The notes: a model not told the origin generated them from the letters alone. DNA of 64,000 bases from Nocardiopsis metallicus (GCF_014201115.1 NZ_JACHDO010000001.1:186001-250000), one strand, 5' to 3'; numbered from the stretch's first letter, positions 18,160 to 29,055 are shown. Numbers and translations: made by a program.

Positions 18160-18201
18160 CCGAACAGGGCTCAGACGCCTGAGTGAGGGCTGGGAACCAC
18201 A

Positions 18202-18232
18202 CGGCCGGGGTACCCGCGGGGTGCCCCGGCCG
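18202..18232 (+). terminator. hflX terminator
   Basis: GC-rich stem (arms about 18202-18215 and 18218-18232, one internal mismatch) 43 nt after the hflX stop, without a T-run, as is usual in actinomycetes. Confidence 0.65.
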
Positions 18233-18773
18233 CGCTGTGTCCGCGTGCGGTGCGGCAGGCGCGGAGCTTGGGCGGGGGTGTGTCCCTCAGCGCGGACTTC
18301 GGCGGTGTTCTTCGGTTTCCTGCCCTGATCGGCGCCGGAACAGGTCTCTGTCACGGGCAGGTGGCCGGTGGGATGCATGTGCGAGGGAAGGCACGTGCGT
18401 CACATTCATGTTTTTTCGGGGCAGTGAGGCCGACGGGGGTAAACGGGGAAGGCCAGTTCAGTGCGGGTGCGGGTGTTCTTCGTCACTCTGCGGGCTTGCG
18501 AGTTTCAGTCCGGAACGCTCGCATTCGTCCCCGCGGGGAGGTGTACATGGAGTCCGCGGATGGACTACGGTTTTGGAGCACTGGCCGACAGTGATCGCGG
18601 TCCCCCTGCGGCCGACGCGAACCCCCACTGTCACGGCACCGCGCGGCGACCCCGAATCGCCCACGGACCTGTCGGAAGCGCATCCAGATACGAGGTCGCC
18701 ATGTCCGCCCGTGTACCCCACGCCCCTGCCCCGTACACACCACGGTGGCACTGACCGGCGAGGGCGGACCCCC
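18233..18773. other. 541-nt intergenic region before the HutI-like gene
   Basis: No convincing coding sequence: the open frames lack codon bias and family resemblance. It holds the upstream region of the amidohydrolase gene at 18774 and a T6 run near 18410. No riboswitch or clear palindrome was recognised. A small RNA cannot be excluded. Confidence 0.4.
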
Positions 18774-19982
18774 ATGACGGTAGTACTCCTCACCAATATC
18801 GGTCGGCTGTGGACCGGGAACGAGCTGCTCACCAAAGCCGCCGTCCTGATGGACAACGACCGGATCGCCTGGGTCGGCCACGCCGCCGAACTGCCCCAGC
18901 GCATCCCCGGCGTGATGGAGGACCTCACCGACGTCGACGAGGTCGTCAACATCGGCGGCGGCCTGGTCACTCCCGGGCTGGTCGACGCCCACTGCCACCC
19001 CGTCTACGCGGGCGACCGCTACGCCGAGGTCAACATGTGGGCCAAGGGGGCCAGCCGCGCGGACATCTTCGCGGCGGGCGGCGGGGTCTCCACGACCGTC
19101 ACCATCACCCGGGGGACCGACCCCTGGACGCTGTGCAACGCGGTCCGCGAACGGCTGCGGCACTGGGTGCTGTCCGGCAGCACCACCGTGGAGGCCAAGA
19201 CCGGCTACCACCTCACCCGGGACGGCGAGCTCGCCGACGTGCGCCTGCTGCGCTCCCTGGAGGAGGAACCGGGCATGCCGCGCCTGCACGTCACCTTCTT
19301 CCCCGCGCACGGGGTCCCGCCCGAGTTCTTCGGCCGCCCCAAGGAGTACGTGGCCACCGCCGCCTCCTGGCTCAGCGACGCCGCCATGGCCGGAGCCGAC
19401 GGCGTGGACGTGTACTGCGACAACCAGCAGTTCACCACCGAGGACGCGCACATGCTCCTGAGCGTGGGCCAGTCCGTGGGGCTGCGCACCACCATGCACG
19501 CCTGCTCCCGGCCCCGGCACGGGGCCGTCCGGATGGCCGCCGAGATGGGCTGCTCCTCGGTCGACCTCGTCCACGAGGCCGACGACCAGGACCTGCTCGC
19601 CCTGGCCGCCACCCGAACCCCGGTCGTGGCCTGCCCCGCCACCGCCCTGCACGAACGCCGCACCCCGCCGGTACGGGCCCTGCTCGACCACGGCGTCCCC
19701 GTGGGCCTGGGGACCGACCACAACCCGGGCCAGTCCGGCACCACGTCCATGCCGCTGGTCATCTCCCTGGCCGTCTCCATGTTCGAGATGACCGTGCAGG
19801 AGGCCCTCAACGCCGCCACGGCGGGCAGCGCGCACGCCCTGGCCCTCAACGACCGCGGCATGATCGCCCCCGGCATGCTGGCCGACCTGGTCCAGTGGGA
19901 CGCCGACCACGAGGGCGCCTTCGCCTGGTCCATGGGCCTGAACACCCTCCGTGTCTGGCAGGGCGGCCGCACCATCCGCTGA
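18774..19982 (+). CDS. Imidazolonepropionase-like amidohydrolase (HutI-like)
   Basis: Metal-dependent amidohydrolase of about 402 residues. The metal site HCH is in VDAHCHPVYAGDRY, the carboxyl side of the barrel has EAKTGYHLTRDGE, and the last catalytic Asp is in GLGTDHNPGQSGTTSMP. The CHP/YAGDRYAE pattern is closest to imidazolonepropionase (histidine degradation), but no other hut gene is in the window, so a related cyclic-amide substrate is possible. ATG at 18774 is chosen because it matches the family N-terminus (small beta-sandwich domain TNIGRLWTGN); the frame is open far upstream without coding character. The gene stands alone between hflX and convergent holA. Confidence 0.8.
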   Translation: MTVVLLTNIGRLWTGNELLTKAAVLMDNDRIAWVGHAAELPQRIPGVMEDLTDVDEVVNIGGGLVTPGLVDAHCHPVYAGDRYAEVNMWAKGASRADIFAAGGGVSTTVTITRGTDPWTLCNAVRERLRHWVLSGSTTVEAKTGYHLTRDGELADVRLLRSLEEEPGMPRLHVTFFPAHGVPPEFFGRPKEYVATAASWLSDAAMAGADGVDVYCDNQQFTTEDAHMLLSVGQSVGLRTTMHACSRPRHGAVRMAAEMGCSSVDLVHEADDQDLLALAATRTPVVACPATALHERRTPPVRALLDHGVPVGLGTDHNPGQSGTTSMPLVISLAVSMFEMTVQEALNAATAGSAHALALNDRGMIAPGMLADLVQWDADHEGAFAWSMGLNTLRVWQGGRTIR

Positions 19983-20062
19983 GCCGGTCCGGGGCGGCCA
20001 GGAGCGGCCGCTCCCGTCGCCTCAGCGGGTTCCCGGCTCTGGACCACCTTCAGTGGCCCCGT

Positions 20063-21025
20063 TCAGCGGGTGCCGCGGGCGCGGGCGATCTCGATCACCG
20101 CGCGCTCCAGCGCGTACTCGGGGTCGCGTCCGGCGCCCTTGATCAGCGCGTCGGTCTCGGCGATCACCGCCATCGCCCGGGTCACTCCGGCCGCGCTCCA
20201 GCCCCGGGCCTGCTGGCGCAGGGTGCGCAGCTTCCACGGCGGCACCTTGGCGCGCTTGGCCAGGTCCGCCTCGCTCACCCCGCGCGGCGGCTGGGCGGCC
20301 ACCGCGATCCCCCGCACGGCACCGGCCAGGGCGCTGTTGATCAGCACCGGGGCGGTCCCCACCGCCAGCGACCAGCGCAGCTGCTCCAGGGCCTCGGGCA
20401 GGCGCCCCTCCACGGCCCGGTCGGCCACGCTGAACCCGGAGGCCTCCGCCTTGCCTGAGTGGTACCGGGCCACCGCGGCGGCGTCCACCCTGCCCTCGGT
20501 GTCCGCGATCAGCTGCGTGCAGGCCGCGGCGATCTCGCGCAGCTCGGTGCCGACCGCGTCCACCAGGGCCTGTGCGGCGTCAGGGGTGATCTGCCGCCCG
20601 GCCGAGGAGAACTCGCCCTTGACGAAGGCGACCCGCTCGGGTCCCTTCGTGGGGCCCTTGCAGTCCACCCGCTGGGCCCCGGCCTTCACCGCGGCCTGGA
20701 GCAGCGCCTTGCCCTTGGCCCCGCCCGCGTGGGTGAGCACCATGAACACGTCGTCGGCGGGAGCCTTGAGGTAGTCGGTGACCGTCGCCGCCAGATCCTT
20801 GACCAGGTCCTGAGCGGAACGGAGCACGACCACCCGGCGGTCGCCGAACAGCGAGGGGGAAGTGACCTCCACCAGGGTGGACAGGCCCACCTGGGAGGGC
20901 ACGAGGTCGTGGACGTCCACCTCGGGGTCGGCCTCACGAGCCGAGGCGACGACGGCGGCCACGGCCCGGTCGACGAGGAGCTCCTCGTCGCCGACGATGA
21001 GCGTGATGAGGGCGGGTGCAGGCAT
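20063..21025 (-). CDS. holA: DNA polymerase III delta subunit
   Basis: Clamp-loader wrench subunit of about 320 residues that opens the beta clamp. The N-terminus (ALITLIVGDEELLVDRAV) and the central EFSSAGRQITPDAAQALVDAVGTELREIAAACTQL pattern (split here by family gaps) match actinobacterial HolA, with the usual C-terminal helical collar ending in RAVIEIARARG. ATG at 21025. Upstream are comEC and comEA on the same strand, an order conserved in actinomycetes. Confidence 0.93.
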   Translation of the reverse strand: MPAPALITLIVGDEELLVDRAVAAVVASAREADPEVDVHDLVPSQVGLSTLVEVTSPSLFGDRRVVVLRSAQDLVKDLAATVTDYLKAPADDVFMVLTHAGGAKGKALLQAAVKAGAQRVDCKGPTKGPERVAFVKGEFSSAGRQITPDAAQALVDAVGTELREIAAACTQLIADTEGRVDAAAVARYHSGKAEASGFSVADRAVEGRLPEALEQLRWSLAVGTAPVLINSALAGAVRGIAVAAQPPRGVSEADLAKRAKVPPWKLRTLRQQARGWSAAGVTRAMAVIAETDALIKGAGRDPEYALERAVIEIARARGTR

Positions 21026-21223
21026 ACAACGAGCATGCCACGCCCCACCGACCAGCCGGTGCCCAAAACCCGGACCCCGCCCCGAATCACCCCGTTCCCG
21101 GCCCCGACCCCCACCGCCGCTCGCCCGGCCCCGTGCACCCGCCTGCGGCCGCCGGGATCTCCGCGGCCTGTGTCCCTCCAACTCCATCGTCCATGTGCGC
21201 GCTCGCCAGGCCTCCTGCCTCGG

Positions 21224-23563
21224 TCAGTGGTCCGGGTCCGGGCCCCGGGCGGCCACTCGGACCGGGCCGCCCAAGACAGCGATGTCTCCGTCGAGGTCGG
21301 TGCGCGCGTTCACCTGGGCCACCCGCTCCAGCACGCCCAGCGTGAACGGGGCCGGGTGGCCGTAGGAGTTGTCTCTGCCCACCGAGGTCACAGACACCTG
21401 CGCCCGGGTCGCGCTGAGGAAGGCCGGATCCTGGGTGCCCGCGCCGTGGTGGGGCGTGGTCAGCACCGTCACGGCGAGCAGCTCGGCCTCCGGTCCGCGC
21501 ACGAGCCTTCCCTGCGCTTCCTCCTCGATGTCTCCGGTCAGCAGCACCGACATCTCCGGCCCCTCGGCGCGGATCACCACCGAGGTGTCGTTGAGCGACC
21601 CGACGAACTCCGGATCCGGCCAGAGCACCCGCAGCAGCCACGGTCCCACCCGGAGGTGCTGCCCGCTCTCGGCCGCGGTCAGCGCCACCCCCTCCTTGGC
21701 GAGCAGAAGGCCAACCGCGCTCTCCTCGAACCCCGCCGGGGCCAGCGCCGCCGACACCCGCCGGTGGCGCAGTACCCCGGGTGTGCCGTCGACGTGGTCG
21801 GCGTGGTCGTGGCTGAGCACCAGCAGCGGAACCGCGCGCACCCCCAGCCGCTCCAGGCAGCCGTCCACCAGCTCCGGGTCGTCCCCGGTGTCGAACACCA
21901 CCGCCTCACCCCTGGCGGAGGACAGCACGAACGCGTCCCCCTGTCCCACGTCGCAGGCGACCAGCGCCCACCCGGCGGGCGGCCAGCCGCCCGGGACACA
22001 GCGGGCGGCCAACCCCAGGACCAGCACCGCCACCATCACGGCGGCGATCACCCGCCGGGTCAGCCCTCTGGTCAGCAGCAGCACCACCACGACCGCGGCC
22101 AGCAACAGCCCGCCCGCCACGTCCGAGCGCCAGGGCACCGCACCGTAGGGGACCCGCGCCCCGGTCTCGGCCACCAGGGCGAGCCAGGACACCCCCAACC
22201 CCGGCAGGTGCACCAGGAGCGCCGCGGCGTCCGGCCAGACCGAGGCCAGCGCCGCCAGCGCCGACCCCGCCACGGTCACCACCGCCACCACCGGCGCGGC
22301 CAGTACGTTGGCCGGAACCGTCACCCAGGACACCTCCCCGGACAGCAGCACCAGGACCGGCGCGACCGCCACGTGCGCGGCCACCGCGACCGCGAAGGCC
22401 TCGGCCACCGGTCTGGGCCACCGCGCCGACCACGCCCGGGTCCAGCCCGGCACGAGCACGAGGATGCCCGCCGTGGCCAGCACCGACAGCGCGAAACCGT
22501 AGGAGGCGGCCAGCCCGGGTGCCGCGAACAGCACCCCGACCACCGTGGCGCACAGTGCTCCCATCCCCGCCTGCGTCCGTCCGGTGGCCAACGCCAGCAG
22601 GCCCAGCGACCCCATGAACGCCGCCCGCACCACGCTCGGCTCAGGTCGGCAGACCAGGACGAAGATCCAGATCATCAGGGCACCGCCCAGCACCGAGCAC
22701 CAGGTCGGCGCGCGCGTCCAACGCGCCACCCCGAGCACGAAACCGGTCAGGATCGCCAGGTTGGCCCCGCTGACGGTCAGCAGATGCGTCATCCCGGTGG
22801 CCCGGAAGTCCTCGGCGGTGCGCTCCGGCAGCGCCGACACGTCACCGACGATCAGCGCGGGTAACAGCCCCCGCTCGGGCTGGGGCAGCTCCGCCGCGGC
22901 CCCACGCAGGCCGTCGCGCACACCTCCGGCGAACCCCTGGAGCCGCCCCGGCTCGGTGACCCCCTCCGGCGGGCCCCGCACCGGGACCAGGGCGGCGGTC
23001 AGCCGGTCCCCGTCCGCGGCCAGGAAGGCTCCGTGTGCCTCGAAGGACTGGCCGGGCAGCAGGTCGGCCCAGCCCGGCCCGGAGGCCAGTACCACCACCG
23101 GCGCCCGTGAGACGTGCTCCCGTCCGTCCACCCGCACCCACTCCGTGCGCGCGGACACCACCCACTCGGCCCGGCCCGGGCGCGGCATGCCCGCCCGGGA
23201 ACGCGGATCAGTGGTCACCACCGCCCGGAAGGCCGCCTCCCCGCCTCGCTCCACGGCGCTCACCGCCGCGCTCGACGCCGTCCCGTGCACGTGCGCGCCG
23301 GCCACCGCCGCCACCGTGGCGCCGCACAGCAAGGTCGCCACCAGGGTCAGCGCGGGGGCCTCCCAGGGCAGGCGGATCGCCGTGAACACCGCCAGGGCGG
23401 CACATCCCAGCACCCCCGCGCACAGCCAGGCCAGCCAGGGCGGGGCGGCGAGCGCACCCAGGGCGGCCGACCAGGCCGCCACGGCGGGCAGGAACAACCT
23501 CAGGTCCGGCGGTCGGTCCAGGCCGTGCGCGTCGGTGCCCAACCAGGTCACCACGGGCCTCAC
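21224..23563 (-). CDS. comEC: ComEC/Rec2-type DNA-uptake channel protein
   Basis: Polytopic membrane protein of 779 residues. The N-terminal half is hydrophobic and contains the competence domain (LLPALIVGDVSALPERTAEDFRATGMTHLLTVSGANLAILTG, diagnostic as a whole); the C-terminal metallo-beta-lactamase-like domain has LSHDHADHVDGTPGVL and LTTPHHGAGTQ. In naturally competent bacteria it passes single-stranded DNA through the membrane. Competence is not established in most actinomycetes. It overlaps comEA by 4 nt (23560-23563), so translation is coupled. Confidence 0.94.
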   Translation of the reverse strand: MRPVVTWLGTDAHGLDRPPDLRLFLPAVAAWSAALGALAAPPWLAWLCAGVLGCAALAVFTAIRLPWEAPALTLVATLLCGATVAAVAGAHVHGTASSAAVSAVERGGEAAFRAVVTTDPRSRAGMPRPGRAEWVVSARTEWVRVDGREHVSRAPVVVLASGPGWADLLPGQSFEAHGAFLAADGDRLTAALVPVRGPPEGVTEPGRLQGFAGGVRDGLRGAAAELPQPERGLLPALIVGDVSALPERTAEDFRATGMTHLLTVSGANLAILTGFVLGVARWTRAPTWCSVLGGALMIWIFVLVCRPEPSVVRAAFMGSLGLLALATGRTQAGMGALCATVVGVLFAAPGLAASYGFALSVLATAGILVLVPGWTRAWSARWPRPVAEAFAVAVAAHVAVAPVLVLLSGEVSWVTVPANVLAAPVVAVVTVAGSALAALASVWPDAAALLVHLPGLGVSWLALVAETGARVPYGAVPWRSDVAGGLLLAAVVVVLLLTRGLTRRVIAAVMVAVLVLGLAARCVPGGWPPAGWALVACDVGQGDAFVLSSARGEAVVFDTGDDPELVDGCLERLGVRAVPLLVLSHDHADHVDGTPGVLRHRRVSAALAPAGFEESAVGLLLAKEGVALTAAESGQHLRVGPWLLRVLWPDPEFVGSLNDTSVVIRAEGPEMSVLLTGDIEEEAQGRLVRGPEAELLAVTVLTTPHHGAGTQDPAFLSATRAQVSVTSVGRDNSYGHPAPFTLGVLERVAQVNARTDLDGDIAVLGGPVRVAARGPDPDH

Positions 23564-25104
23564 CCCACCGTCACGAGGGGTTCGAGGCTGCTGAACGTCT
23601 TCTCCGCGATCCCGTCGACCCCGAGCAGGTCCTCCACGCTGCCGAACGAGCCACCGAGGGATTCCCGGTGCCTGATGATCTTCTGGGCCTTCTTCTCCCC
23701 GATCCCGGGCAGGGTTTCCAACTCCGCCTGCCCGGCCTGGTTGAGGTTGACCAGCGATCCGCTCCCCTCCGGGCCCGCTCCCGCTTCCCCTTCCGCCTGG
23801 GGGACGCCCACCAGGATCCGCTCACCGTCGTTCAGGGTCCGGGCCAGGTTCACCAGGTCCAGGTCGGCGTCGGGCAGCGGCCCGCCGGCCTCCTCCACCG
23901 CGTCGGCCACCCGGGAACCCGCGGGCATCGTGTAGATCCCCGGCTCGGCCACCTCCCCGCCCACGTGCACCACCACGTCCCCGCTCGGCGCCGCGTCCGG
24001 CCCTCCTCCCTCGCTCCCGGGAGCCTGCCCGGCTCCGTCCGGGACGGTCGAGGCATGATCGCCCTGGCCCTGCCCCGCAGCGGCGGACTGGTTGACCAGT
24101 TCGGGCACCGTCACCTCGCCCGGCCGCTCGCGCAGCACCAGGAAGGCACCCGCCACCGCGATCAGCCCGAGCACCAGCAGGGCCGCCACCGCCCGCCGGG
24201 ACAGCGAGGCCTGGGGGCCCCACCGCTCGGCCACCCGGTCCAGCACGGTACCGGGGGCGTCGGGGTCCAGCTCCGTGTATCCCGAAGGCGGTCGCGCCGC
24301 CTCCGGACGCCGCCGATGCCGCCCGCCCGACGGTCCCTCGGGCTCTTCCGCCGAAGGCGGCTCAGGCCCGCTGCCCTCGCTCCGGCCGTCAGAGGAGGGC
24401 CGCCCCCCACGGCCGTCGCGAGTTCCCCCGCCGCTGCGGGGCCTCGGACCGTTCTGCTGTTCCTGCTCCGGAGGGTCCGCCGGGCCGTGCCCGCTGTCGC
24501 CGTTCCAGCTGACCGAAGCGGGGTGCTTGTCGCGGTCTGCGCGGGTTACCCGGCTGAGGTGCCCCGGCCCCTCTCCGCGGACCTGCGCCGGGGGTGTCGT
24601 TTCGCGTTCGCCGTTGGCGTCCGGGCTGGTGGAGGAGGGCTCCTTCGCGTGGGTGTCGCTTCGGGGCGCTTCACCGGCCGGGGCCCAGCCGTCCTGGGGT
24701 TCCCCTCGCGGGGGAGGTTCCCGCCAGGGGCTTTGCGCCGGCGGGGTTCGGGGGCTGGGGCGACGGGCGCGGCGGTCCAGCCGCAGGCGGACGGTGGGCG
24801 CCTCCTCCGGGCCCTCCGTATCCCCTTGGCCCCCTCGGGCGGCTGGGCCGCGCGGTTCGGGCGTGGCTGACCACAGCTCGGCGGGGGTGGGCCTCGCAGG
24901 TCCGGGCCGGTAGGGGGTGGTGGCCTCCCCGATCGCGTAGGGCGCGCTCGGGACGGCTTCCTCGGGGGAGGTTTCGGTGGAAGCACGGGGGATTCGGGCG
25001 CGCAGCCGCCGGGCGGTGGGGGAGGCGTCCAGGCCGAGCGCGCGGAGTCGTTCCTCGGGATCTGACTGTGGAGGTTTGCGCCGTGACCGACGCGAAACGG
25101 TCAT
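23560..25104 (-). CDS. comEA: ComEA-type DNA-binding protein with long N-terminal extension
   Basis: Protein of about 514 residues. Only the last 200 carry recognised features: a membrane segment (AVAALLVLGLIAVAGAFLVL), a SLBB-type segment (VVVHVGGEVAEPGIYTMPAGSRV) and a C-terminal helix-hairpin-helix pair (LVNLNQAGQAELETLPGIGEKKAQKII) that binds DNA. The first 300 residues are low-complexity, rich in Pro, Arg, Glu and Gly, and would be cytoplasmic; most ComEA proteins lack anything this long. ATG at 25104 (TVSRRSRRKP) is preferred over the longer frame. It is coupled to comEC. Confidence 0.9.
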   Translation of the reverse strand: MTVSRRSRRKPPQSDPEERLRALGLDASPTARRLRARIPRASTETSPEEAVPSAPYAIGEATTPYRPGPARPTPAELWSATPEPRGPAARGGQGDTEGPEEAPTVRLRLDRRARRPSPRTPPAQSPWREPPPRGEPQDGWAPAGEAPRSDTHAKEPSSTSPDANGERETTPPAQVRGEGPGHLSRVTRADRDKHPASVSWNGDSGHGPADPPEQEQQNGPRPRSGGGTRDGRGGRPSSDGRSEGSGPEPPSAEEPEGPSGGRHRRRPEAARPPSGYTELDPDAPGTVLDRVAERWGPQASLSRRAVAALLVLGLIAVAGAFLVLRERPGEVTVPELVNQSAAAGQGQGDHASTVPDGAGQAPGSEGGGPDAAPSGDVVVHVGGEVAEPGIYTMPAGSRVADAVEEAGGPLPDADLDLVNLARTLNDGERILVGVPQAEGEAGAGPEGSGSLVNLNQAGQAELETLPGIGEKKAQKIIRHRESLGGSFGSVEDLLGVDGIAEKTFSSLEPLVTVG

Positions 25105-25342
25105 GAATCCAACGCTAGGCAGCGGGCAACGCCCTGTCAGCAGCCGTTTTCCATCTGTGGATAACTTCCGCCGGGCGGACCGGGAGCCCATCGGGTGTGG
25201 TGGACACGCCGGGGCTGGGGGAGCGGACGCCCCCCGGTGCCGGGCAAAGCAGGCCGAGGGTCGGCGCGCCAGCGGCGGGGCAGATGCCTGTGGACGACTC
25301 TCGGTCCCGGCCCCGGGGCCCGGCGCGGGGGCCGGAAACGGC

Positions 25343-25374
25343 GAAGGGCCCGGTCCTGGTGGACCGGGCCCTTC
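25343..25374 (-). terminator. rpsT terminator
   Basis: Perfect 14-bp stem (25343-25356 with 25361-25374) and a 4-nt loop, 24 nt after the rpsT stop on the minus strand. Strong hairpin without a T-run. Confidence 0.8.
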
Positions 25375-25397
25375 GGGAAGCCTTGTGCTTGTCGTCC

Positions 25398-25667
25398 TTA
25401 GGCGGACTGAAGCGCGTCCAGGCGCTTGGCGATCGCGCTCTTGCGGTTCGCGGCCTGGTTCTGGTGGATGACGCCCTTGCTGCTGGCCTTGTCCAGGGCG
25501 CGAGCGGCCTCGCGCTGCGCGATGGTGGCCTGCTCGACGTTCCCGGCCTCGGCAGCCTCGCGGAACTTACGGATGGCAGTCTTCAGGGAAGAGCGCACCG
25601 CCTGGTTGCGGATACGAGCCTTCTCGTTCTGCTTGATGCGCTTCTTCTGCGACTTGATGTTCGCCAT
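25398..25667 (-). CDS. rpsT: Ribosomal protein bS20
   Basis: Small-subunit ribosomal protein of 89 residues that binds 16S rRNA. The N-terminus [21 protein letters not shown] (start of a longer conserved block) and the basic helical body are typical. ATG at 25667; the frame runs ten codons further upstream. Position between comEA/holA and lepA is conserved in actinomycetes. Confidence 0.97.
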   Translation of the reverse strand: MANIKSQKKRIKQNEKARIRNQAVRSSLKTAIRKFREAAEAGNVEQATIAQREAARALDKASSKGVIHQNQAANRKSAIAKRLDALQSA

Positions 25668-25917
25668 GCGAAAACGTGCTCCAGTTACTGTGATCATCGC
25701 GTCTGGCGAATAGGCGGCTCATCTCACGGGCAGCCGTTCCATGAGAGGCCTGCGTGGGCGCCGACGCAGGGTGTGTGTGAGTCCACAGGGCTCTTAACCG
25801 AACGTGGATTTCCGAGACACGGACTTCTTATTATGCCGTACCCGGCGGACTGCTTGGGACTCCGCGGCCGCACCACACCATCCGGTGCCTGCCGGGGCAG
25901 CCCCACCGCTCCGGCGG

Positions 25918-26910
25918 TCAGCCGCTCTGTTCCAGCGGGTTGAGCCACGCGGTGCGGAAGGCGGTCAGGTCCCCGTCCCCGGCCTCGTCCACCAGGTAGA
26001 GGGACACACCCACGGTCATCGTCTCGGGGACCTCCTCGGCCTGGGTCAGGCCCAACCGGACGGCGGCGAGCGCGGTCAGCGCCGTCTCGTTGTCGGCCGT
26101 CGGCCCCCACCGCTCACTGTCGTAGGTCGGCACCCCGAACCGCACCGTCACGTCCTCGTGGTTGCGCAGTGCCGTCACCGACTCGGTCACCTGACGCACC
26201 ATGAACCCGCCGTACAGGCCCGCCGTGGGCATCTTCGCGCCCACCCCGGGCAGCACGATCTCGTCCGCGTGCTCGCCCACCCGCTCCAGGTACCCCTTGG
26301 ACCAGTACTTCTCCTCGCCGCCCGCGATGAAGGACGGAACCCGGCCGCCCGGCATCAGCTCCACGTGCTGGGCCCGCACCGACAGGACCCGGTCCTCGCC
26401 CAGTTCCTCCCGGACCAGTTCCACGAGCGCGGGCAGGGAGGGGTCGTTCACCGTCACCGGGCGGACCTCCAGGTGCACCCCGGCGAACCCGTCGGCCGCG
26501 ACCCCGGCCGCCTGGGCGGCCATCCTCTCGCGGGCCTCGGCGTCGAAACGGTCCCGGATCAGCGACGAACCCGACTCCACGTGCCGCAGCCAGGCCAGCG
26601 CCGACACCTCGGGGAAACGCGCGTCCAACCACGACAGCAGCGCGTCGGTCTCCGGAACCCGCTCCACGGCGCCCTGCGCGTCCACCTCGCCCGCGTACAC
26701 GTACAGAGTGCTCACCGCGCCGGTGCCCAGCAGCTCCTCCAGCGCCTCGGTGTCCTCCCACGAACCCACCCACGCCGCGTCCGCCCCCTGCGAGGCGGCC
26801 CACTCCTCGGGGGTTCCGGAGTACTGGTAGGACAGCAGCGCGCCCGCGCCCACCAGCACCACCAGGACCGCCGCCACACCGGCCAGCAACCGCTTCAGAA
26901 GCCACTTCAC
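25918..26910 (-). CDS. Membrane-anchored protein of unknown function
   Basis: About 330 residues. An N-terminal signal-anchor ([20 protein letters not shown]) is followed by an extracytoplasmic domain without a lipobox. Blocks such as [26 protein letters not shown] and [12 protein letters not shown] give alternating beta/alpha segments that suggest a TIM-barrel, glycoside-hydrolase-like fold, but no catalytic pair can be assigned. GTG at 26910 is chosen as the start because the signal-anchor begins there; the same frame stays open across lepA only as an antisense shadow. It is divergent from lepA. Function unknown. Confidence 0.7.
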   Translation of the reverse strand: MKWLLKRLLAGVAAVLVVLVGAGALLSYQYSGTPEEWAASQGADAAWVGSWEDTEALEELLGTGAVSTLYVYAGEVDAQGAVERVPETDALLSWLDARFPEVSALAWLRHVESGSSLIRDRFDAEARERMAAQAAGVAADGFAGVHLEVRPVTVNDPSLPALVELVREELGEDRVLSVRAQHVELMPGGRVPSFIAGGEEKYWSKGYLERVGEHADEIVLPGVGAKMPTAGLYGGFMVRQVTESVTALRNHEDVTVRFGVPTYDSERWGPTADNETALTALAAVRLGLTQAEEVPETMTVGVSLYLVDEAGDGDLTAFRTAWLNPLEQSG

Positions 26911-27213
26911 CCGTACGCCACCCGTTCCCGTCCGGTATCCGCCTTGCCGTGCACCCGTTCCGTCCGGCTGCCCGCGTCGCCCGTTCCCGGTCCCAGGTCG
27001 CATAATCTGGACACAGGTCCCGCGCTCGCGCCCATACTGCCGCATCCGTCCCGGCCCCATCCGGTGAGGACGGCACCGGCGCCGTGGGATGATGAAAGAT
27101 GCCGTGCGTCGGTGGTGGTCCCACCACCTTCCGCGGCGGGGCGGCGCCACCTCAGGCGCAGCGGCGCCACCTCGGCGCACACGACCCGGACCCAACCCTG
27201 TGAACGGAGCACG

Positions 27214-29055
27214 GTGGCACAGCCGAACTGGACCGATCCCGCGCTGATCCGCAACTTCTGCATCATCGCGCACATCGACCATGGCAAGTCGACGCTGGCC
27301 GACCGGATGCTCCAGATCACCGGGGTCGTCGAGGACCGCCAGATGCGCGCCCAGTACCTGGACCGGATGGACATCGAGCGCGAGCGCGGCATCACGATCA
27401 AGTCGCAGGCGGTGCGCATCCCGTTCACCGCGTTGGACGACCAGACGTACACGCTGGACCTCATCGACACCCCCGGCCACGTCGACTTCACCTACGAGGT
27501 GTCGCGTTCCCTGGCCGCCTGTGAGGGCGCGGTCCTGCTGGTCGACGCCGCGCAGGGCATCGAGGCGCAGACCCTCGCCAACCTCTACATGGCGCTGGAC
27601 AACGACCTCACGATCATCCCGGTCCTGAACAAGATCGACCTTCCCGCGGCCCAGCCCGAGAAGTACGCCGAGGAGATCGCCGGGATCATCGGCTGCGAGC
27701 CCTCCGACGTGCTCAGGGTCAGCGCCAAGACCGGTGAGGGCGTCGAGGAGCTCCTCAACGAGATCGTCAACCAGATCCCCGCGCCGGTCGGTGAGGCCGA
27801 CGCCCCGGCCCGCGCGATGATCTTCGACTCGGTCTACGACACCTACCGCGGTGTGGTCACCTACGTGCGGGTCATCGACGGCAAGCTCAGCCCGCGTGAG
27901 CGCATCCAGATGATGTCCACCAAGGCCTCCCACGAGATCCTGGAGATCGGGGTCAGCTCGCCCGAGCCGACCAAGAGCCAGGGCTTGGGCGTGGGCGAGG
28001 TCGGCTACGTCATCACCGGTGTGAAGGACGTGCGCCAGTCCAAGGTCGGTGACACCATCACCACCCTGAACAAGCCCGCCACGGAGATGCTCGGCGGCTA
28101 CCAGGAACCCAAGCCGATGGTGTTCTCGGGCCTGTACCCGATCGAGGGCACCGACTACCCGGTGCTGCGCGACGCCCTGGAGAAGCTCCAGCTCAACGAC
28201 GCCGCCCTGGCCTTCGAGCCGGAGACCTCGGCCGCCCTGGGCTTCGGTTTCCGCTGCGGCTTCCTCGGCCTGCTCCACCTGGAGATCACCCGAGCGCGCC
28301 TGGAGCGCGAGTTCAACCTCGACCTCATCTCCACCGCGCCCAACGTGATCTACCGCGTGGACATGGAGGACGGCGCCGAGCACGTGGTGACCAACCCCAG
28401 CGAGTTCCCCACCGGCAAGATCGCCGCGATCTACGAGCCGATGGTCAAGGCCACCGTGCTCAGCCCCTCCGACCACATCGGCCAGATCATGGAGCTGTGC
28501 CAGGAGCGCCGCGGCGAGCTCCAGGGCATGGACTACCTGTCCGAGGACCGCGTGGAGATGCGGTACACGCTCCCCATGGCGGAGATCGTCTTCGACTTCT
28601 TCGACGCCCTCAAGTCCCGGACCAAGGGGTACGCCTCCCTGGACTACGAGCCCATCGGCGAGCTGCAGGCCGACCTGGTCAAGGTCGACATCCTCCTCCA
28701 GGGCGAGGCGGTCGACGCGTTCTCCGCGATCGTCCACAAGGAGAAGGCCTACCCCTACGGCGTCGAGATGACCAAGAAGCTGCGCGAGCTCATCCCGCGG
28801 CAGCAGTTCGAGGTGCCCATCCAGGCCGCCATCGGTGCCCGTGTCATCGCCCGTGAGAACATCCGCGCCATCCGCAAGGACGTGCTCTCCAAGTGCTACG
28901 GCGGTGACATCAGCCGTAAGCGCAAGCTGCTGGAGAAGCAGAAGGAGGGCAAGAAGCGGATGAAGATGGTCGGCCGGGTCGAGGTGCCCCAGGAGGCCTT
29001 CATCTCCGCGCTGTCCACCGACACCAGCGGTGCCGAGGACAAGAAGAAGAAGTAG
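27214..29055 (+). CDS. lepA: Elongation factor 4 (LepA)
   Basis: Ribosome back-translocase GTPase of about 613 residues. G-motifs: [24 protein letters not shown]; the LepA-specific C-terminal domain with [18 protein letters not shown] and [20 protein letters not shown] is intact. GTG at 27214 with GGAG upstream gives the family N-terminus ([20 protein letters not shown]). The open frame extends 470 codons upstream, but that part has no coding character. A terminator follows. Confidence 0.97.
   Translation: MAQPNWTDPALIRNFCIIAHIDHGKSTLADRMLQITGVVEDRQMRAQYLDRMDIERERGITIKSQAVRIPFTALDDQTYTLDLIDTPGHVDFTYEVSRSLAACEGAVLLVDAAQGIEAQTLANLYMALDNDLTIIPVLNKIDLPAAQPEKYAEEIAGIIGCEPSDVLRVSAKTGEGVEELLNEIVNQIPAPVGEADAPARAMIFDSVYDTYRGVVTYVRVIDGKLSPRERIQMMSTKASHEILEIGVSSPEPTKSQGLGVGEVGYVITGVKDVRQSKVGDTITTLNKPATEMLGGYQEPKPMVFSGLYPIEGTDYPVLRDALEKLQLNDAALAFEPETSAALGFGFRCGFLGLLHLEITRARLEREFNLDLISTAPNVIYRVDMEDGAEHVVTNPSEFPTGKIAAIYEPMVKATVLSPSDHIGQIMELCQERRGELQGMDYLSEDRVEMRYTLPMAEIVFDFFDALKSRTKGYASLDYEPIGELQADLVKVDILLQGEAVDAFSAIVHKEKAYPYGVEMTKKLRELIPRQQFEVPIQAAIGARVIARENIRAIRKDVLSKCYGGDISRKRKLLEKQKEGKKRMKMVGRVEVPQEAFISALSTDTSGAEDKKKK

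Noticed and set aside
18183..18773. Upstream extension of the HutI-like gene
   Set aside because: The extension contains the hflX terminator and has no similarity to the amidohydrolase N-terminus.
25804..27213. N-terminal 470 codons of an open frame continuous with lepA
   Set aside because: LepA has no such extension; a GTG with a ribosome site at 27214 gives the exact family start, and the upstream part is antisense to the gene at 25918-26910.
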